Shown here piece after piece: positions 16,886 to 25,329 of a stretch of 64,000 nucleotides of DNA. Source of the stretch: Muribaculum sp. An289 (GTDB lineage Bacteria; Bacteroidota; Bacteroidia; Bacteroidales; UBA932); NCBI RefSeq assembly GCF_002159555.1, contig NZ_NFIV01000001.1, forward strand, positions 1 through 64,000. The letters run 5' to 3'. The translations under genes and the position numbers were made by a program. Positions within the stretch are counted from its first letter, which is position 1; every line of letters begins with the position of its first letter. Under the pieces are notes generated by a model that worked only from the letters and a program-made list of their open reading frames with translations, ran no database searches and had not been told where the DNA came from.

Positions 16886-19315
16886 ATGAACAAGAAATTA
16901 TTCTTAGGTATGTTCGCAGCAGCCGGTATGCTGCTGGCAACATCGTGTTCGAATGACGAACTGGATGTAGTTCAGTCAGGAAACGAGGCTCAGGTGACGT
17001 TCTCGCTTGCAGCCGATGGTGGTATCGCTACCCGTGCTATCAGTGATGGTACAGGTGCAAAGAAGTTGGTATATGCAGTTTATAATGCTGATGGTGAACT
17101 CATTAAAACAACTGCAAATGCAGATGTAAATGGGCAGATTGTTGATAATAGTGCTTTTGACAATGGCCTTACTGAAAATGTAACCATTACTTTGGCTAAA
17201 GGTCAGCAATATACAGTGGCTTTTTGGGCTCAGAATCCAAATTGTACTGCTTATACAACAACTGATTTGAAGAATGTTACGGTTGATTATACAGGTCTTA
17301 ACAATGATGAGACTCGTGATGCATTCTTTAAGGCTGAGACATTTACCGTAACAGGTAATGCAGATATTGATGTTGTGTTGAAGCGTCCTTTTGCTCAAAT
17401 CAATGTGGGTGTAACTGAGGATGATTGGAACGCAGCTGTTGCTTCAGGAATTGAAATAGAAAAATCAAAGGTGACTATTGAAAAAGCGGCAACATCTATC
17501 AATTTGCTTACTGGTGAAGTTGATGGAGAAGAAACTGTCGAGTATGGTTTTGATATTATCCCTGCAAAGTTCACAACTCCTGAAACATTGGATGTTGATT
17601 TAGATAATGACGGCACAAAGGAGAATTATGTTTACCTTTCAATGAGTTACATATTGGCTAATGATGCTACAACAGGTTATGCAAAGACTACATTAGACGG
17701 TTTGGATTTCACTTTTGCTCCTATAAGTGGTAATAATATCAACTTTAGCGAAGGTCTTAACGCTGTTCCAGTTCAGCGTAACTGGAGAACAAACATTCTC
17801 GGTCAGCTTTTGACAGGTGATGTTACATTCAATATCTCAATCGACCCGATTTATGATGGTGAATACAATAATGGTGTTGCGTATGGTGTAAAAGCAAATA
17901 ATACATATTACAAAACGATAGAAGATGCTATTAATGCGGGCGCAACAGAAATCGAATTGGCTGCAGGTTTGTGGGAGATGCCTTCTGTAAGAGATAAGAT
18001 TTTGAAAATTTCTGGTGCAAACAAAGATGCGAAGATTGACTTGTCAGATGGCGTAGCTCTTCATAATACATCTGTTGATTTCACAAATGTTACCATCGTG
18101 AAAGAGAGTGAAGACTACGTTGGATTCTATCACACAAATGTCTTAAAATACACCGATTGCGTTTTTGAAAACGAATATTGGGCTTATGGCATTGAAGAAA
18201 CATTCACCAATTGCGTCTTCAATCAAACATCGAACGCTCGCTATAACGTATGGACATACGGAGCCAAAACAGCCACATTTACAAACTGCATGTTCAATTC
18301 AGCAGGTAAATCCGCTTTGGTATACGGAGAAACTCTTTCAGAATGGCATACGGCAAACTTTAAAAATTGTGTATTCAACGCAACAGAACCCGTAGATGGT
18401 AAGGCTGCCATTGAAATTGATTCCCATAAGACTCCTTACAACGTGAACATTGAAAACTGTACAGCAAGCGGCTTTGATGCAGGCAGTGTAAGCGGTAATA
18501 TTCTATACAACCTAAAAGATGGTGAACTTGGTACAAATTGCAATATCACTATCAAGGGTATCAATACTTACGCAGAAGGACTTGTCAAAGATGCCAATGG
18601 CAATTATATTGCTTCAAGCAACGAAGGTATTACAAATGCAATTTCTGCAGGAGCGACTACAATAAATTTGACACAAGGTAACTATGTAATACCATCATCA
18701 GCACAAAGAAAGACTCTGACATTTATAGGTACGGGTACTCCTGAAGATGTAGAGGTAGCTGTTACTAAAGTTGGCACAGGTTACGAAAACTGTGACTATG
18801 GTCTTGATGGTTCTACGGTAACTTTTGAAGGCATTACTATTACTACAAATAGTTCAACTTATATTGGCTATGCTCGTTGCAAAGGTACTTACAAGAATTG
18901 TGTAATCAATGGCACATACACACTTTATGGTGACAGCAAGTTTGAGAGATGTACTTTTAATGTGTCTGGCGATGTTTACAATATTTGGACTTGGGGTGCT
19001 CCTAATGCTACATTTGATGGATGTACATTCAATTCAGATGGTAAAGCTATGCTTCTCTATGGTCAAGAGAATACAAATTTGACCATTGAAAATAGCGTCT
19101 TTAACGATAATGGTGGTTTGGATGTTAAGAAAGCTGCTATTGAAATCGGTAATGATTACGGAAGCTCGTACGTACTGATTGTAAACAATACAGTTGTCAA
19201 TGGTTTTGCAATCAATGACGAGGGTTACAATACTAACACTACTCTTTGGGCTAATAAAAACTCAATGGGAACAGATAAACTCTCTGTTACTGTTGACGGT
19301 GTAAAAGTTTATTAA
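16886..19315 (+). CDS. large fimbrillin with two beta-helix modules (probable tip adhesin)
   Basis: The 809-residue lipoprotein precursor has lipobox ATSCS and a cleavage-type arginine in IATRAIS. Residues about 20-320 are a fimbrillin domain homologous to the preceding subunit (DAFFKAETFTV, RPFAQINVGV). From about 335 on the protein switches to two tandem right-handed beta-helix modules. Both begin with an AI.AGAT.I.L pattern (AINAGATEIELAAG; AISAGATTINLTQG). Both repeat strands such as FTNCVF, FTNCMF, FDGCTF and NVWTYGAKTATF/NIWTWGAPNATF. The fimbrillin part would join it to the fibre and the helix modules would be exposed, so a tip adhesin or glycan-binding role is inferred. The gene is more AT-rich than core genes. 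A terminator follows. Confidence 0.78.
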   Translation: MNKKLFLGMFAAAGMLLATSCSNDELDVVQSGNEAQVTFSLAADGGIATRAISDGTGAKKLVYAVYNADGELIKTTANADVNGQIVDNSAFDNGLTENVTITLAKGQQYTVAFWAQNPNCTAYTTTDLKNVTVDYTGLNNDETRDAFFKAETFTVTGNADIDVVLKRPFAQINVGVTEDDWNAAVASGIEIEKSKVTIEKAATSINLLTGEVDGEETVEYGFDIIPAKFTTPETLDVDLDNDGTKENYVYLSMSYILANDATTGYAKTTLDGLDFTFAPISGNNINFSEGLNAVPVQRNWRTNILGQLLTGDVTFNISIDPIYDGEYNNGVAYGVKANNTYYKTIEDAINAGATEIELAAGLWEMPSVRDKILKISGANKDAKIDLSDGVALHNTSVDFTNVTIVKESEDYVGFYHTNVLKYTDCVFENEYWAYGIEETFTNCVFNQTSNARYNVWTYGAKTATFTNCMFNSAGKSALVYGETLSEWHTANFKNCVFNATEPVDGKAAIEIDSHKTPYNVNIENCTASGFDAGSVSGNILYNLKDGELGTNCNITIKGINTYAEGLVKDANGNYIASSNEGITNAISAGATTINLTQGNYVIPSSAQRKTLTFIGTGTPEDVEVAVTKVGTGYENCDYGLDGSTVTFEGITITTNSSTYIGYARCKGTYKNCVINGTYTLYGDSKFERCTFNVSGDVYNIWTWGAPNATFDGCTFNSDGKAMLLYGQENTNLTIENSVFNDNGGLDVKKAAIEIGNDYGSSYVLIVNNTVVNGFAINDEGYNTNTTLWANKNSMGTDKLSVTVDGVKVY
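17905..19300 (+). repeat. duplicated beta-helix module within the fimbrillin gene
   Basis: Module 1 (about 17905-18565) and module 2 (about 18620-19300) share order and motifs: an AGAT start, a short YxGFYHT/YIGYARC turn, a NxWTxGAxxATFxxCxFNS block, then a KAAIEI block. Similarity is clear in protein but not in DNA, so the duplication is old. Confidence 0.65.
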
Positions 19316-19412
19316 AAATAAATCATTGATTACTACACCCTTCATTCGGGTTTAGCTTTATAAATGAAACTCTATCATTCCCTTGATAGATATTTACATA
19401 TAAGAGTTAGTT

Positions 19413-19455
19413 GAGACCTGCCGTTCGTGAGAATAGCAGGTCTCATTCTTTATTA
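19413..19455 (+). terminator. terminator of the fimbrial operon
   Basis: A perfect 9-bp stem (GAGACCTGC at 19413-19421, GCAGGTCTC at 19436-19444) followed by ATTCTTTATT. It lies about 100 nt past the stop of the large fimbrillin gene. Confidence 0.75.
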
Positions 19456-19559
19456 GCATAGCCCTCTTGGTGAAATCTGATGCCCGATACTCCCCAACGA
19501 TAGGAGTATGCTAATTCTATTCTCTTTTCGCTGGCAAATACCATCTAACACCTTTTGCC

Positions 19560-19835
19560 TTATCCTGTCTGCTTATAGGTATTCAACCTAAATGCAAGAG
19601 CAATAACCACTTCAAGATTGTAGAATGTAGCCCAACTTTTAGGCGTAGCTAAATCGCATCGTTGAGTAGTTGTAGGGCAAAGTGCTCCACTCTTGTATAT
19701 CGCTTTTATAGCGGCTCGGAGTGTCGGGGCTATCACCATGAACAACTCCACCAATTCCATTTCAAACATCCATACATTGATGCTTGAGATGTTCACTTTA
19801 CCGCTTTCGCTGATTGTTATTATTGCTCGTTCCAT
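19560..19835 (-). CDS. small hypothetical protein downstream of the integrase
   Basis: A 91-residue reading frame whose start lies 2 nt beyond the integrase stop on the same strand, so the two are probably co-transcribed. It has no signal peptide or membrane segment, and a middle region MELVELFMVIAPTLRAAIKAIYKSG that may be helical. I do not recognise the family. Tight linkage to the integrase suggests a role in the island, for example as a recombination accessory factor, but this is only position-based. Confidence 0.5.
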   Translation of the reverse strand: MERAIITISESGKVNISSINVWMFEMELVELFMVIAPTLRAAIKAIYKSGALCPTTTQRCDLATPKSWATFYNLEVVIALAFRLNTYKQTG

Positions 19836-19837
19836 AG

Positions 19838-21028
19838 TTACATTGCTATTGAGATTTCACTAAACGATTGATTAAGTCGGTTGCCAAACATCGTCAAATC
19901 CTTGTCTATTTTCTCGGTGGTAATCTTGGCATACTTCTGTGTCGTGGTAATGTTTGTATGCCCCAATACTCGGCTTACACTCTCAATGGGAACACCCTTG
20001 CTGAGAGCCAATGTCGCGAATCCATGACGTGTGCAATGAAAGAAAATATCCTTTGAAATTCCGCACTCTTTTATCATCTTTTTCAATGGTTTACAGATGT
20101 TCCAATAGTTGAGATTAGGGAATACCAACTTGTCCTCTTGAAACCTCTCGTAACGCTTGATTATTTGCAATGGAATATCCAACAATTTCACTTGGAAATT
20201 GACCTTTGTCTTGTGTCGCTTCGACAATATCCACTTCTCACCGTTTATCTCTACAATGTCATCGGTAGTCAGTTCCTTAATATCCACGAATGACAAGGCT
20301 GTAAAACTTGCAAATACGAACAAGTCACGGATATAAGCCAACTTCTTATCTGCAAACTCGTGTGTCATTACAGCCTTGATTTCATCTTCGGTAAGATATT
20401 GTCGTTCTTTGATATTCTGATTTACCCGATACTGAGCAAACGGATTACTCGGTGTCAGACCGTTGTAATGTGCTTTAGCCACGATTGTTTTCAGCCACAT
20501 ACAATGCGACCACACACTTCCATTGTGTAGCCCTGCATCAGTAGAAAGATAGATTTCATACTCCTTGATGAAGTCGGGAGTAAGTTCAAGCATAGAAATA
20601 TCACTCCGCTTGTAACACTTCTTGAAACTCTCATTATCCTTATCAAAAGCACCCAGCAATGTTTCATACTCCGTTCCGATACCCTGATAGGCATTGCGAA
20701 CCATTTCGGCAGTTACATAGGCTTCTCTATCCGAAATGCGTTGGTAGTGCTTGATGATTTGAGCCTTGATGTTATCCAAAGCCAAATTGATGTCTCGCGA
20801 TTCTTTGCTCTTGCCTTTTGCACTGTTGCCTTTGGCATCCCACATTGTTTTTGCAATGGTCAGTTTGCAACTGAATTGAGCCACCGAGCCATTGATTGTA
20901 ACTCGCCCCATAATCGGGACAATACCGTTTTTCTCTTTGCTTCCGTTCACGTAGAACAGCACCTTAAATGTACTTCGCACAATCCAATTCTTTTTTGTTA
21001 CAAAATTAGTTATCAGCGAGTTGTACAT
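19838..21028 (-). CDS. tyrosine integrase of the island (IntDOT-like, core-binding domain shortened)
   Basis: This 396-residue tyrosine recombinase has the arm-binding start (RSTFKVLFYVNGSKEKNG), a core-binding domain and a catalytic domain. FTALSFVDI has a serine where the first catalytic arginine usually sits, as in the Bacteroides conjugative-transposon integrase IntDOT. The His/Arg set is in FHCTRHGFATLAL, then VLGHTN and the nucleophile in TQKYAKI. It sits immediately inside the right boundary repeat, as expected for the gene that moved the island. Between ESFKK and CYKRSDISM the segment of roughly 25-30 residues that I expect in relatives (the SAM-like helices) seems to be missing in frame, so the enzyme may be weak or dead. 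Confidence 0.85.
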   Translation of the reverse strand: MYNSLITNFVTKKNWIVRSTFKVLFYVNGSKEKNGIVPIMGRVTINGSVAQFSCKLTIAKTMWDAKGNSAKGKSKESRDINLALDNIKAQIIKHYQRISDREAYVTAEMVRNAYQGIGTEYETLLGAFDKDNESFKKCYKRSDISMLELTPDFIKEYEIYLSTDAGLHNGSVWSHCMWLKTIVAKAHYNGLTPSNPFAQYRVNQNIKERQYLTEDEIKAVMTHEFADKKLAYIRDLFVFASFTALSFVDIKELTTDDIVEINGEKWILSKRHKTKVNFQVKLLDIPLQIIKRYERFQEDKLVFPNLNYWNICKPLKKMIKECGISKDIFFHCTRHGFATLALSKGVPIESVSRVLGHTNITTTQKYAKITTEKIDKDLTMFGNRLNQSFSEISIAM

Positions 21029-21410
21029 TGTTATGCAGAATATGGCAGAGAGTAGAAATAAACTCCAACGACCTATAAACTTACCTCTCTATCGGGTAAT
21101 GATTTGAAAACCGTCCGCCCTCATTACCTTTCATTTCCTTGCACTTTTGCATCGGCGAGGCTTTCATCAAAAGTCCTCATAAGTCATTGAACACCAGTAC
21201 CGCCATCATTATTTTCTCTCATTCGTTAGATTTTTCCAGAGATATAGACTATTATTGTATGTTTGCTGATAATTTGTTAAATTTTTAAGACAAAATCTGA
21301 ATATCGCACTCTTTGATCCACAACAAGGATGGTTGTATTCTATGGGGCACACCCATAAATGTTTTTTGCTTACATAACTTTTATAGCGTGCGCCATGGAT
21401 AGCAAGGGAC
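21029..21410. other. right end of the island and junction
   Basis: No gene is supported. The sequence upstream of the integrase is AT-rich and carries the right boundary repeat (21379-21394). An 80-codon open frame on the minus strand crosses the boundary repeat and has no family features. Confidence 0.5.
21379..21394 (+). repeat. right boundary repeat of the genomic island (attR candidate)
   Basis: The second perfect copy of TTTTATAGCGTGCGCC (first at 8861-8876). It lies 351 nt from the integrase start and 17 nt from the end of the next core gene. No tRNA gene overlaps it. Confidence 0.65.
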
Positions 21411-22313
21411 CTACCGCCCCAATCCCTGCCACAGGGCCAGAAGCCTTTCATTAGCGGCGGAGTTAAGCATACATGCTTCGTCAGAAAAAAGGACGTCCGA
21501 TGAATCCGGTTCGCCGCATACGTCCATGCCTATGACATTAAAACAGTCAAGCAACATGGCGATTGCACCTGAAAGAAGTTCGAGGGTAAGACTGCCCTGG
21601 TCCCAGTTCGTAGATGCAAAGTCTTTGGAAAGCACGTCCTTATCAACCGAAATATATATTGGGATATCCGAGGATTGTCTGTCTTCCGAATCGCAAGTCC
21701 CATATTCTGAAAGGGATTGCACACCGACAGATTGCCCGCTACAAAACAATGCCTGCACCGGCTCAAAAGCTCGTAGTCCGAAAGCCATCCATTCTTCGGA
21801 TATCGTCAGAACCCGCTCCGAGCGCACCTTGACGGCCTCGCTTTCCGGCACCCCGGCAATCAAGACTTTTTGCAGGAAAGGATTGGTGTCAAGCATTTTC
21901 TTCACCCAGCCACCGCAGGAAAGCAGGTCTTCGAACATCGGAGGCTGCATATCTGTATGATGGTCGAAAAGCACAAGTGAAAAAGGCTCACGAATCCTGT
22001 CCGTCCAGAGTTTTGTCAGATAATGGTAATTTCCCGAATCAAGAAAATGCAGGCCATAAGGAGAAAAGGCGGCAATGAGTTTCCCCAAAGCCGCCCCGCC
22101 TTCTTCATCGCAATAACAATCCGTCCCCTGAATTCCTCTACAGTCCAACCAGTTGAAGTTTCCGTCCCGGGCAAAAGGCTGCTCCCCGTAGGTTCCGGTA
22201 AAATCCATTATGACAGGAGCGGAAGATGCCGGAATTCGATGCTTCACATCGACAGAGCGCTGCATCGGGCCGGACATTTCCACGACAGACGAACCGGAGG
22301 AATAGCTGAACAT
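21411..22313 (-). CDS. ureohydrolase (arginase/agmatinase/formiminoglutamase) family protein
   Basis: The 300-residue cytoplasmic protein has the two metal-binding signatures of the arginase superfamily: VLFDHHTDM near residue 118 and ISVDKDVLS near residue 223, with a carboxylate-rich VIGMDVCGEPD near 270. Members hydrolyse guanidino or formimino groups of arginine, agmatine or formiminoglutamate. The first motif has DHHTD rather than the usual DAHxD, which places it in the divergent Bacteroidota branch, so the substrate cannot be stated. Its C-terminus lies close to the island boundary but looks complete. Confidence 0.75.
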   Translation of the reverse strand: MFSYSSGSSVVEMSGPMQRSVDVKHRIPASSAPVIMDFTGTYGEQPFARDGNFNWLDCRGIQGTDCYCDEEGGAALGKLIAAFSPYGLHFLDSGNYHYLTKLWTDRIREPFSLVLFDHHTDMQPPMFEDLLSCGGWVKKMLDTNPFLQKVLIAGVPESEAVKVRSERVLTISEEWMAFGLRAFEPVQALFCSGQSVGVQSLSEYGTCDSEDRQSSDIPIYISVDKDVLSKDFASTNWDQGSLTLELLSGAIAMLLDCFNVIGMDVCGEPDSSDVLFSDEACMLNSAANERLLALWQGLGR

Positions 22314-22338
22314 GGTACGACACTACTGCATAAATTAA

Positions 22339-22833
22339 TTAAACCACATGCCATCCGCCACTGCCTCCATGGCATGAATGCCCGTCATGTCCCTCATGCC
22401 CGCCTTCTCCATGACATGAATGCTCGGCTTCCCCATGGCAGGAATGACCTTCTTCTTCATGGCAGGAGTGCCCGTCACCGTCATAATGCTCATGGTTTCG
22501 GCAACTCTCGCCGGAATCGCTCAGACGTCCAGCAAGGTAATCGTTCACTACATCCATCACAGGGCCGCTGCAACCGCGAATCACAGTAAGACCATTCTCA
22601 TTCAGCTTGTTGAGCGCTCCGGCGCCCATGTTTCCCGCAAGCATGACGGTTATGCCCTTCTCTTTGAAAACAGCGGCCACGCCCGACTTGCAACCGCAGC
22701 CCTGCGGGGAAGGCATGTCCTCGATGCCGATAATTTTACCGGAATCGTCCACACTTACGATTGAATAATGCTCGCAATGGCCGAAGTGGTCATCGATGCG
22801 CCCGTCACGGACAGGCAAAACTATTTTTTTCAT
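22339..22833 (-). CDS. NifX/NifB-type cofactor-binding domain protein with His/Cys-rich tail
   Basis: Residues 1-105 are a dinitrogenase iron-molybdenum cofactor domain (VLPVRDGRIDDHFGHCEHYSIV start, GCGCKSGVAAVF, VMLAGNMGAGALNKL, VIRGCSGPVMDVV). In non-nitrogen-fixing bacteria such domains bind iron-sulfur or molybdenum clusters and often sit near MRP-type ATPases. The last 55 residues are a run of about six HSCHGE/HEGHDGHSCH-type repeats very rich in His, Cys, Glu and Gly, suited to binding Zn, Ni or Cu. No nif genes are nearby. A metal-storage or cluster-carrier role is inferred. Confidence 0.8.
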   Translation of the reverse strand: MKKIVLPVRDGRIDDHFGHCEHYSIVSVDDSGKIIGIEDMPSPQGCGCKSGVAAVFKEKGITVMLAGNMGAGALNKLNENGLTVIRGCSGPVMDVVNDYLAGRLSDSGESCRNHEHYDGDGHSCHEEEGHSCHGEAEHSCHGEGGHEGHDGHSCHGGSGGWHVV

Positions 22834-22841
22834 TATGATAA

Positions 22842-24476
22842 TTATTTTTCACCGAAAAGCACCTCGGGACCCTGGACGAACCTTATGTCGCGAGGAATCC
22901 CGGCTGCATTGATGCGGTCGAGATCGGCCTGCAATTCAGGGGTTATGCTTCCGTTTTCCTTCCTGTATTTTGCGGCAAATTCCACGTTGCCGTCGCCTTG
23001 AGTGGTGATAATCAAATCAGCCCAGCCGTTTATGGCCTCCTTGGCCTTTGCAAAATCTATCGTATAGATTCCGTCCGCATTCCTCGTAAACGCACCGGCC
23101 TTATTCATATAATTGAAACACATCATATTGGCATTGCCGTGCGAAGAAGCAGCGCCGAAACGCACCGAGCGGAAAATCCCGGCAATGTAGGTAGTGATGG
23201 CATCCTCAACGGTGATATTGGTGATTTCACCTTTCTCGATAAGCCTGCAAACCATGAAAAGCCCGAGAATGTCGGCCTTGGCCTCTTCCCAGGAAGTCTT
23301 TTCGGTACCCATGACCGCATCAACGCTGCCCTTGCCGTTTATGGTTTCCTTGATTCCCAGACCATGGGCCACCTCATGGAAGGTGACATTCCAGAAAAAC
23401 GCATCGAATTTAAGGTGCTCCGTCAAAGAAGGCTCCATGAGAAGTTCCCCGATAGGCATCATGATTTTATCGAATTTGGCCTGCATGGCATTCCGCAGCT
23501 GAAGCCTGCGCGTACCCTTCATCTGATGAACCCTTTCATCATTAGGGAGATTGATGGCAATGGTCTTGCTCCCGGCGTTGCAGTCACCGGCATAATTCAC
23601 CACATCATAAACGTTAAGGTCGGAAGACGTTCCTGGTACGAAAGTCTTGTATTCCGGAGCGCACGGAAGTTCTTTCTGGAGTTCCGGCAACATGGCTATG
23701 AACTTTGTCAGTTCCTTGCTCCGCTGCTCGTCCTTGAGAAGAATGAACGACTCGTATGAAGTCTTTGTCTCACGGAACTTGTCATCATAACTCTCGATAG
23801 GACCCACAACGAAATCTATCCTGCTGTCCTTCATATCCATCCATGCGAGGTCGCTCTCAAGATAATCATCAGTACGGAAGGCCTCGGCACGTTTGAGAAG
23901 ATAGTTTTTCAAACCCTCATCCTCGGCAAGGGCTGCCGCCTGCTCCAGCAAAGCGCACATTTCCGCCACCTGGGCCGCATATTCCTCATGATACCAGACG
24001 GTCTTCAACGAACCGTCATCATTGCGGCGCAGCACGGTATACCACGAATCCTTGTCAGGGTCGTCGAAAGAATCGAATTCTTCCTCGGTAATGTCCTCGG
24101 GATAATAATTGCATACCGCCGGTTTTTCGCCATAGCCTTCTATGAACGGCCTGTTGTCATCGAGCCTGTCCCACGGCCCGTACTGAATCATCGCAAACTC
24201 CCTTGCCACAGGATCCTCGACCGCTTCCATCAAAGCCTTGTCGCCGAAAGTCTGCATCCAGAACAGGTTGTCGGTAATGTCCGCAATCCTGAAAAATATT
24301 TCGACAATCTGCTTCTCGTTTTCCGTAAGCGAAGCCGCCAGCGGGGAAGTCAGTTCAAACGGAGCATACTCGTCCACCTTGGACTGGAGCGGGGATTCAC
24401 CCCCTGAAGTGCCATTGCACGAAACGGCCAAAACAACTGCTGCCATAGCCGGTAAAAAGGTTCTTGAAAACTTCAT
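22842..24476 (-). CDS. M49-like (dipeptidyl-peptidase III family) zinc peptidase lipoprotein
   Basis: The 544-residue protein has a lipoprotein signal (lipobox AVSC) and so is exported. The zinc site is HEVAH near residue 364, with a second glutamate-bearing motif EEAKADILGLF about 35 residues later. This is the layout of family M49, although classical DPP III has the longer HExxxH (HELLGH) spacing. The upstream region (GPIESYDDKFRETKTSYESFI) is also characteristic of this family in Bacteroidota. The likely role is trimming peptides in the periplasm. The -7 box at 24540-24547 and a leader hairpin lie just upstream. Confidence 0.75.
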   Translation of the reverse strand: MKFSRTFLPAMAAVVLAVSCNGTSGGESPLQSKVDEYAPFELTSPLAASLTENEKQIVEIFFRIADITDNLFWMQTFGDKALMEAVEDPVAREFAMIQYGPWDRLDDNRPFIEGYGEKPAVCNYYPEDITEEEFDSFDDPDKDSWYTVLRRNDDGSLKTVWYHEEYAAQVAEMCALLEQAAALAEDEGLKNYLLKRAEAFRTDDYLESDLAWMDMKDSRIDFVVGPIESYDDKFRETKTSYESFILLKDEQRSKELTKFIAMLPELQKELPCAPEYKTFVPGTSSDLNVYDVVNYAGDCNAGSKTIAINLPNDERVHQMKGTRRLQLRNAMQAKFDKIMMPIGELLMEPSLTEHLKFDAFFWNVTFHEVAHGLGIKETINGKGSVDAVMGTEKTSWEEAKADILGLFMVCRLIEKGEITNITVEDAITTYIAGIFRSVRFGAASSHGNANMMCFNYMNKAGAFTRNADGIYTIDFAKAKEAINGWADLIITTQGDGNVEFAAKYRKENGSITPELQADLDRINAAGIPRDIRFVQGPEVLFGEK

Positions 24477-24509
24477 ATCACTTAAAGATTAACATAAATT
24501 TTCACAACA

Positions 24510-24547
24510 GGCCACGGGACCCGTAATCCCGCGGCCTCACAAAGATA
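24510..24547 (-). promoter_or_regulatory. promoter -7 box and leader hairpin of the M49-like peptidase gene
   Basis: On the minus strand TATCTTTG (24540-24547) fits the -7 consensus. Directly after it the leader can fold into a 10-bp imperfect stem (24510-24519 with 24527-24536, GGCC..GGGA/TCCC..GGCC). The hairpin could act as the upstream gene's terminator or as a stabilising leader. Confidence 0.45.
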
Positions 24548-24554
24548 GTAAAAA

Positions 24555-25133
24555 TTATACGTAATCTTCCCAGCCGAGTTCTTCAAACGCGACATTCCCG
24601 GTATAAACCGCACGCGCCGTGCGACCGTCTTCCAAAGTGGCTACCAGTTCGAATCTCTGGGTGTTTCCTTCAGTCACAACCGTAAGTGTCACGTCGGTAA
24701 AGCACAAATCCTCAATATATTCCACCTCGATATCGCTTATAACCTCCCCTGTTCTTGTATAATAGCACATTTCAGGCACAAGGTTTCCGGATGCGGAAGG
24801 ATTGCCGGCATCATACTTATAGACCCCGTCCTCTATTTTCAAAGGGAAAACGGCATTTTCCGCATCATAGAAAAATCCGGCAACGAAATAAGTCGAGTTT
24901 GGCAAATCGGAGTCATCGGCGGCCAAACCGTTGTCGGACATATTGATGGCGAACAAATGGTACTCGGCCTCGATATCCAGCACCATCCCGACCAGTTCTG
25001 GAGGAACGGCCATCGCCTCCATTTCATTTGCGACAAAGTCGATATCATACTCGACCGAAGGCTCGCCTTCTATCGGCTTGCAGGCAAACAGCATCAGGGC
25101 CGGAACGGCCATAAACAAAAGAATTTTTTTCAT
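24555..25133 (-). CDS. small lipoprotein of unknown function
   Basis: A 192-residue protein with a clear lipoprotein signal (MKKILLFMAVPALMLFAC). The mature part is acidic and beta-rich, with no catalytic motif that I recognise. The ATG at 25133 is chosen because the signal peptide begins there; the frame continues upstream to 25838 but overlaps the ClpC gene on the other strand. Similar secreted lipoproteins of about 200 residues are common in Bacteroidales. Its stop is 79 nt before the peptidase start, so the two could share a transcript. Confidence 0.7.
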   Translation of the reverse strand: MKKILLFMAVPALMLFACKPIEGEPSVEYDIDFVANEMEAMAVPPELVGMVLDIEAEYHLFAINMSDNGLAADDSDLPNSTYFVAGFFYDAENAVFPLKIEDGVYKYDAGNPSASGNLVPEMCYYTRTGEVISDIEVEYIEDLCFTDVTLTVVTEGNTQRFELVATLEDGRTARAVYTGNVAFEELGWEDYV

Positions 25134-25329
25134 GTCGTTAAAAATTATTATAAAATTAAACATCATTCCATACCGGGCAGCAGCAGATGCTCGGGCAATA
25201 TCGTAAACGTCCACTGGGTCCATAGATGCAAACATAGAGGAAAACGCTGCAAAAACAGGCAAACGGGACGGCAAAGTTTGTACGTAAACGAAAGTTAAAG
25301 TATATTTACGGCTTATTTTCATTCTTTGT

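Noticed and set aside
21209-21451. An 80-codon frame crossing the right boundary repeat of the island
   Set aside because: It spans the junction between island and core DNA and its sequence resembles no family.
22842-24476. Classical cytosolic dipeptidyl peptidase III
   Set aside because: The zinc motif is HEVAH and not HExxxH, and the protein has a lipoprotein signal, so only an M49-like label is given.
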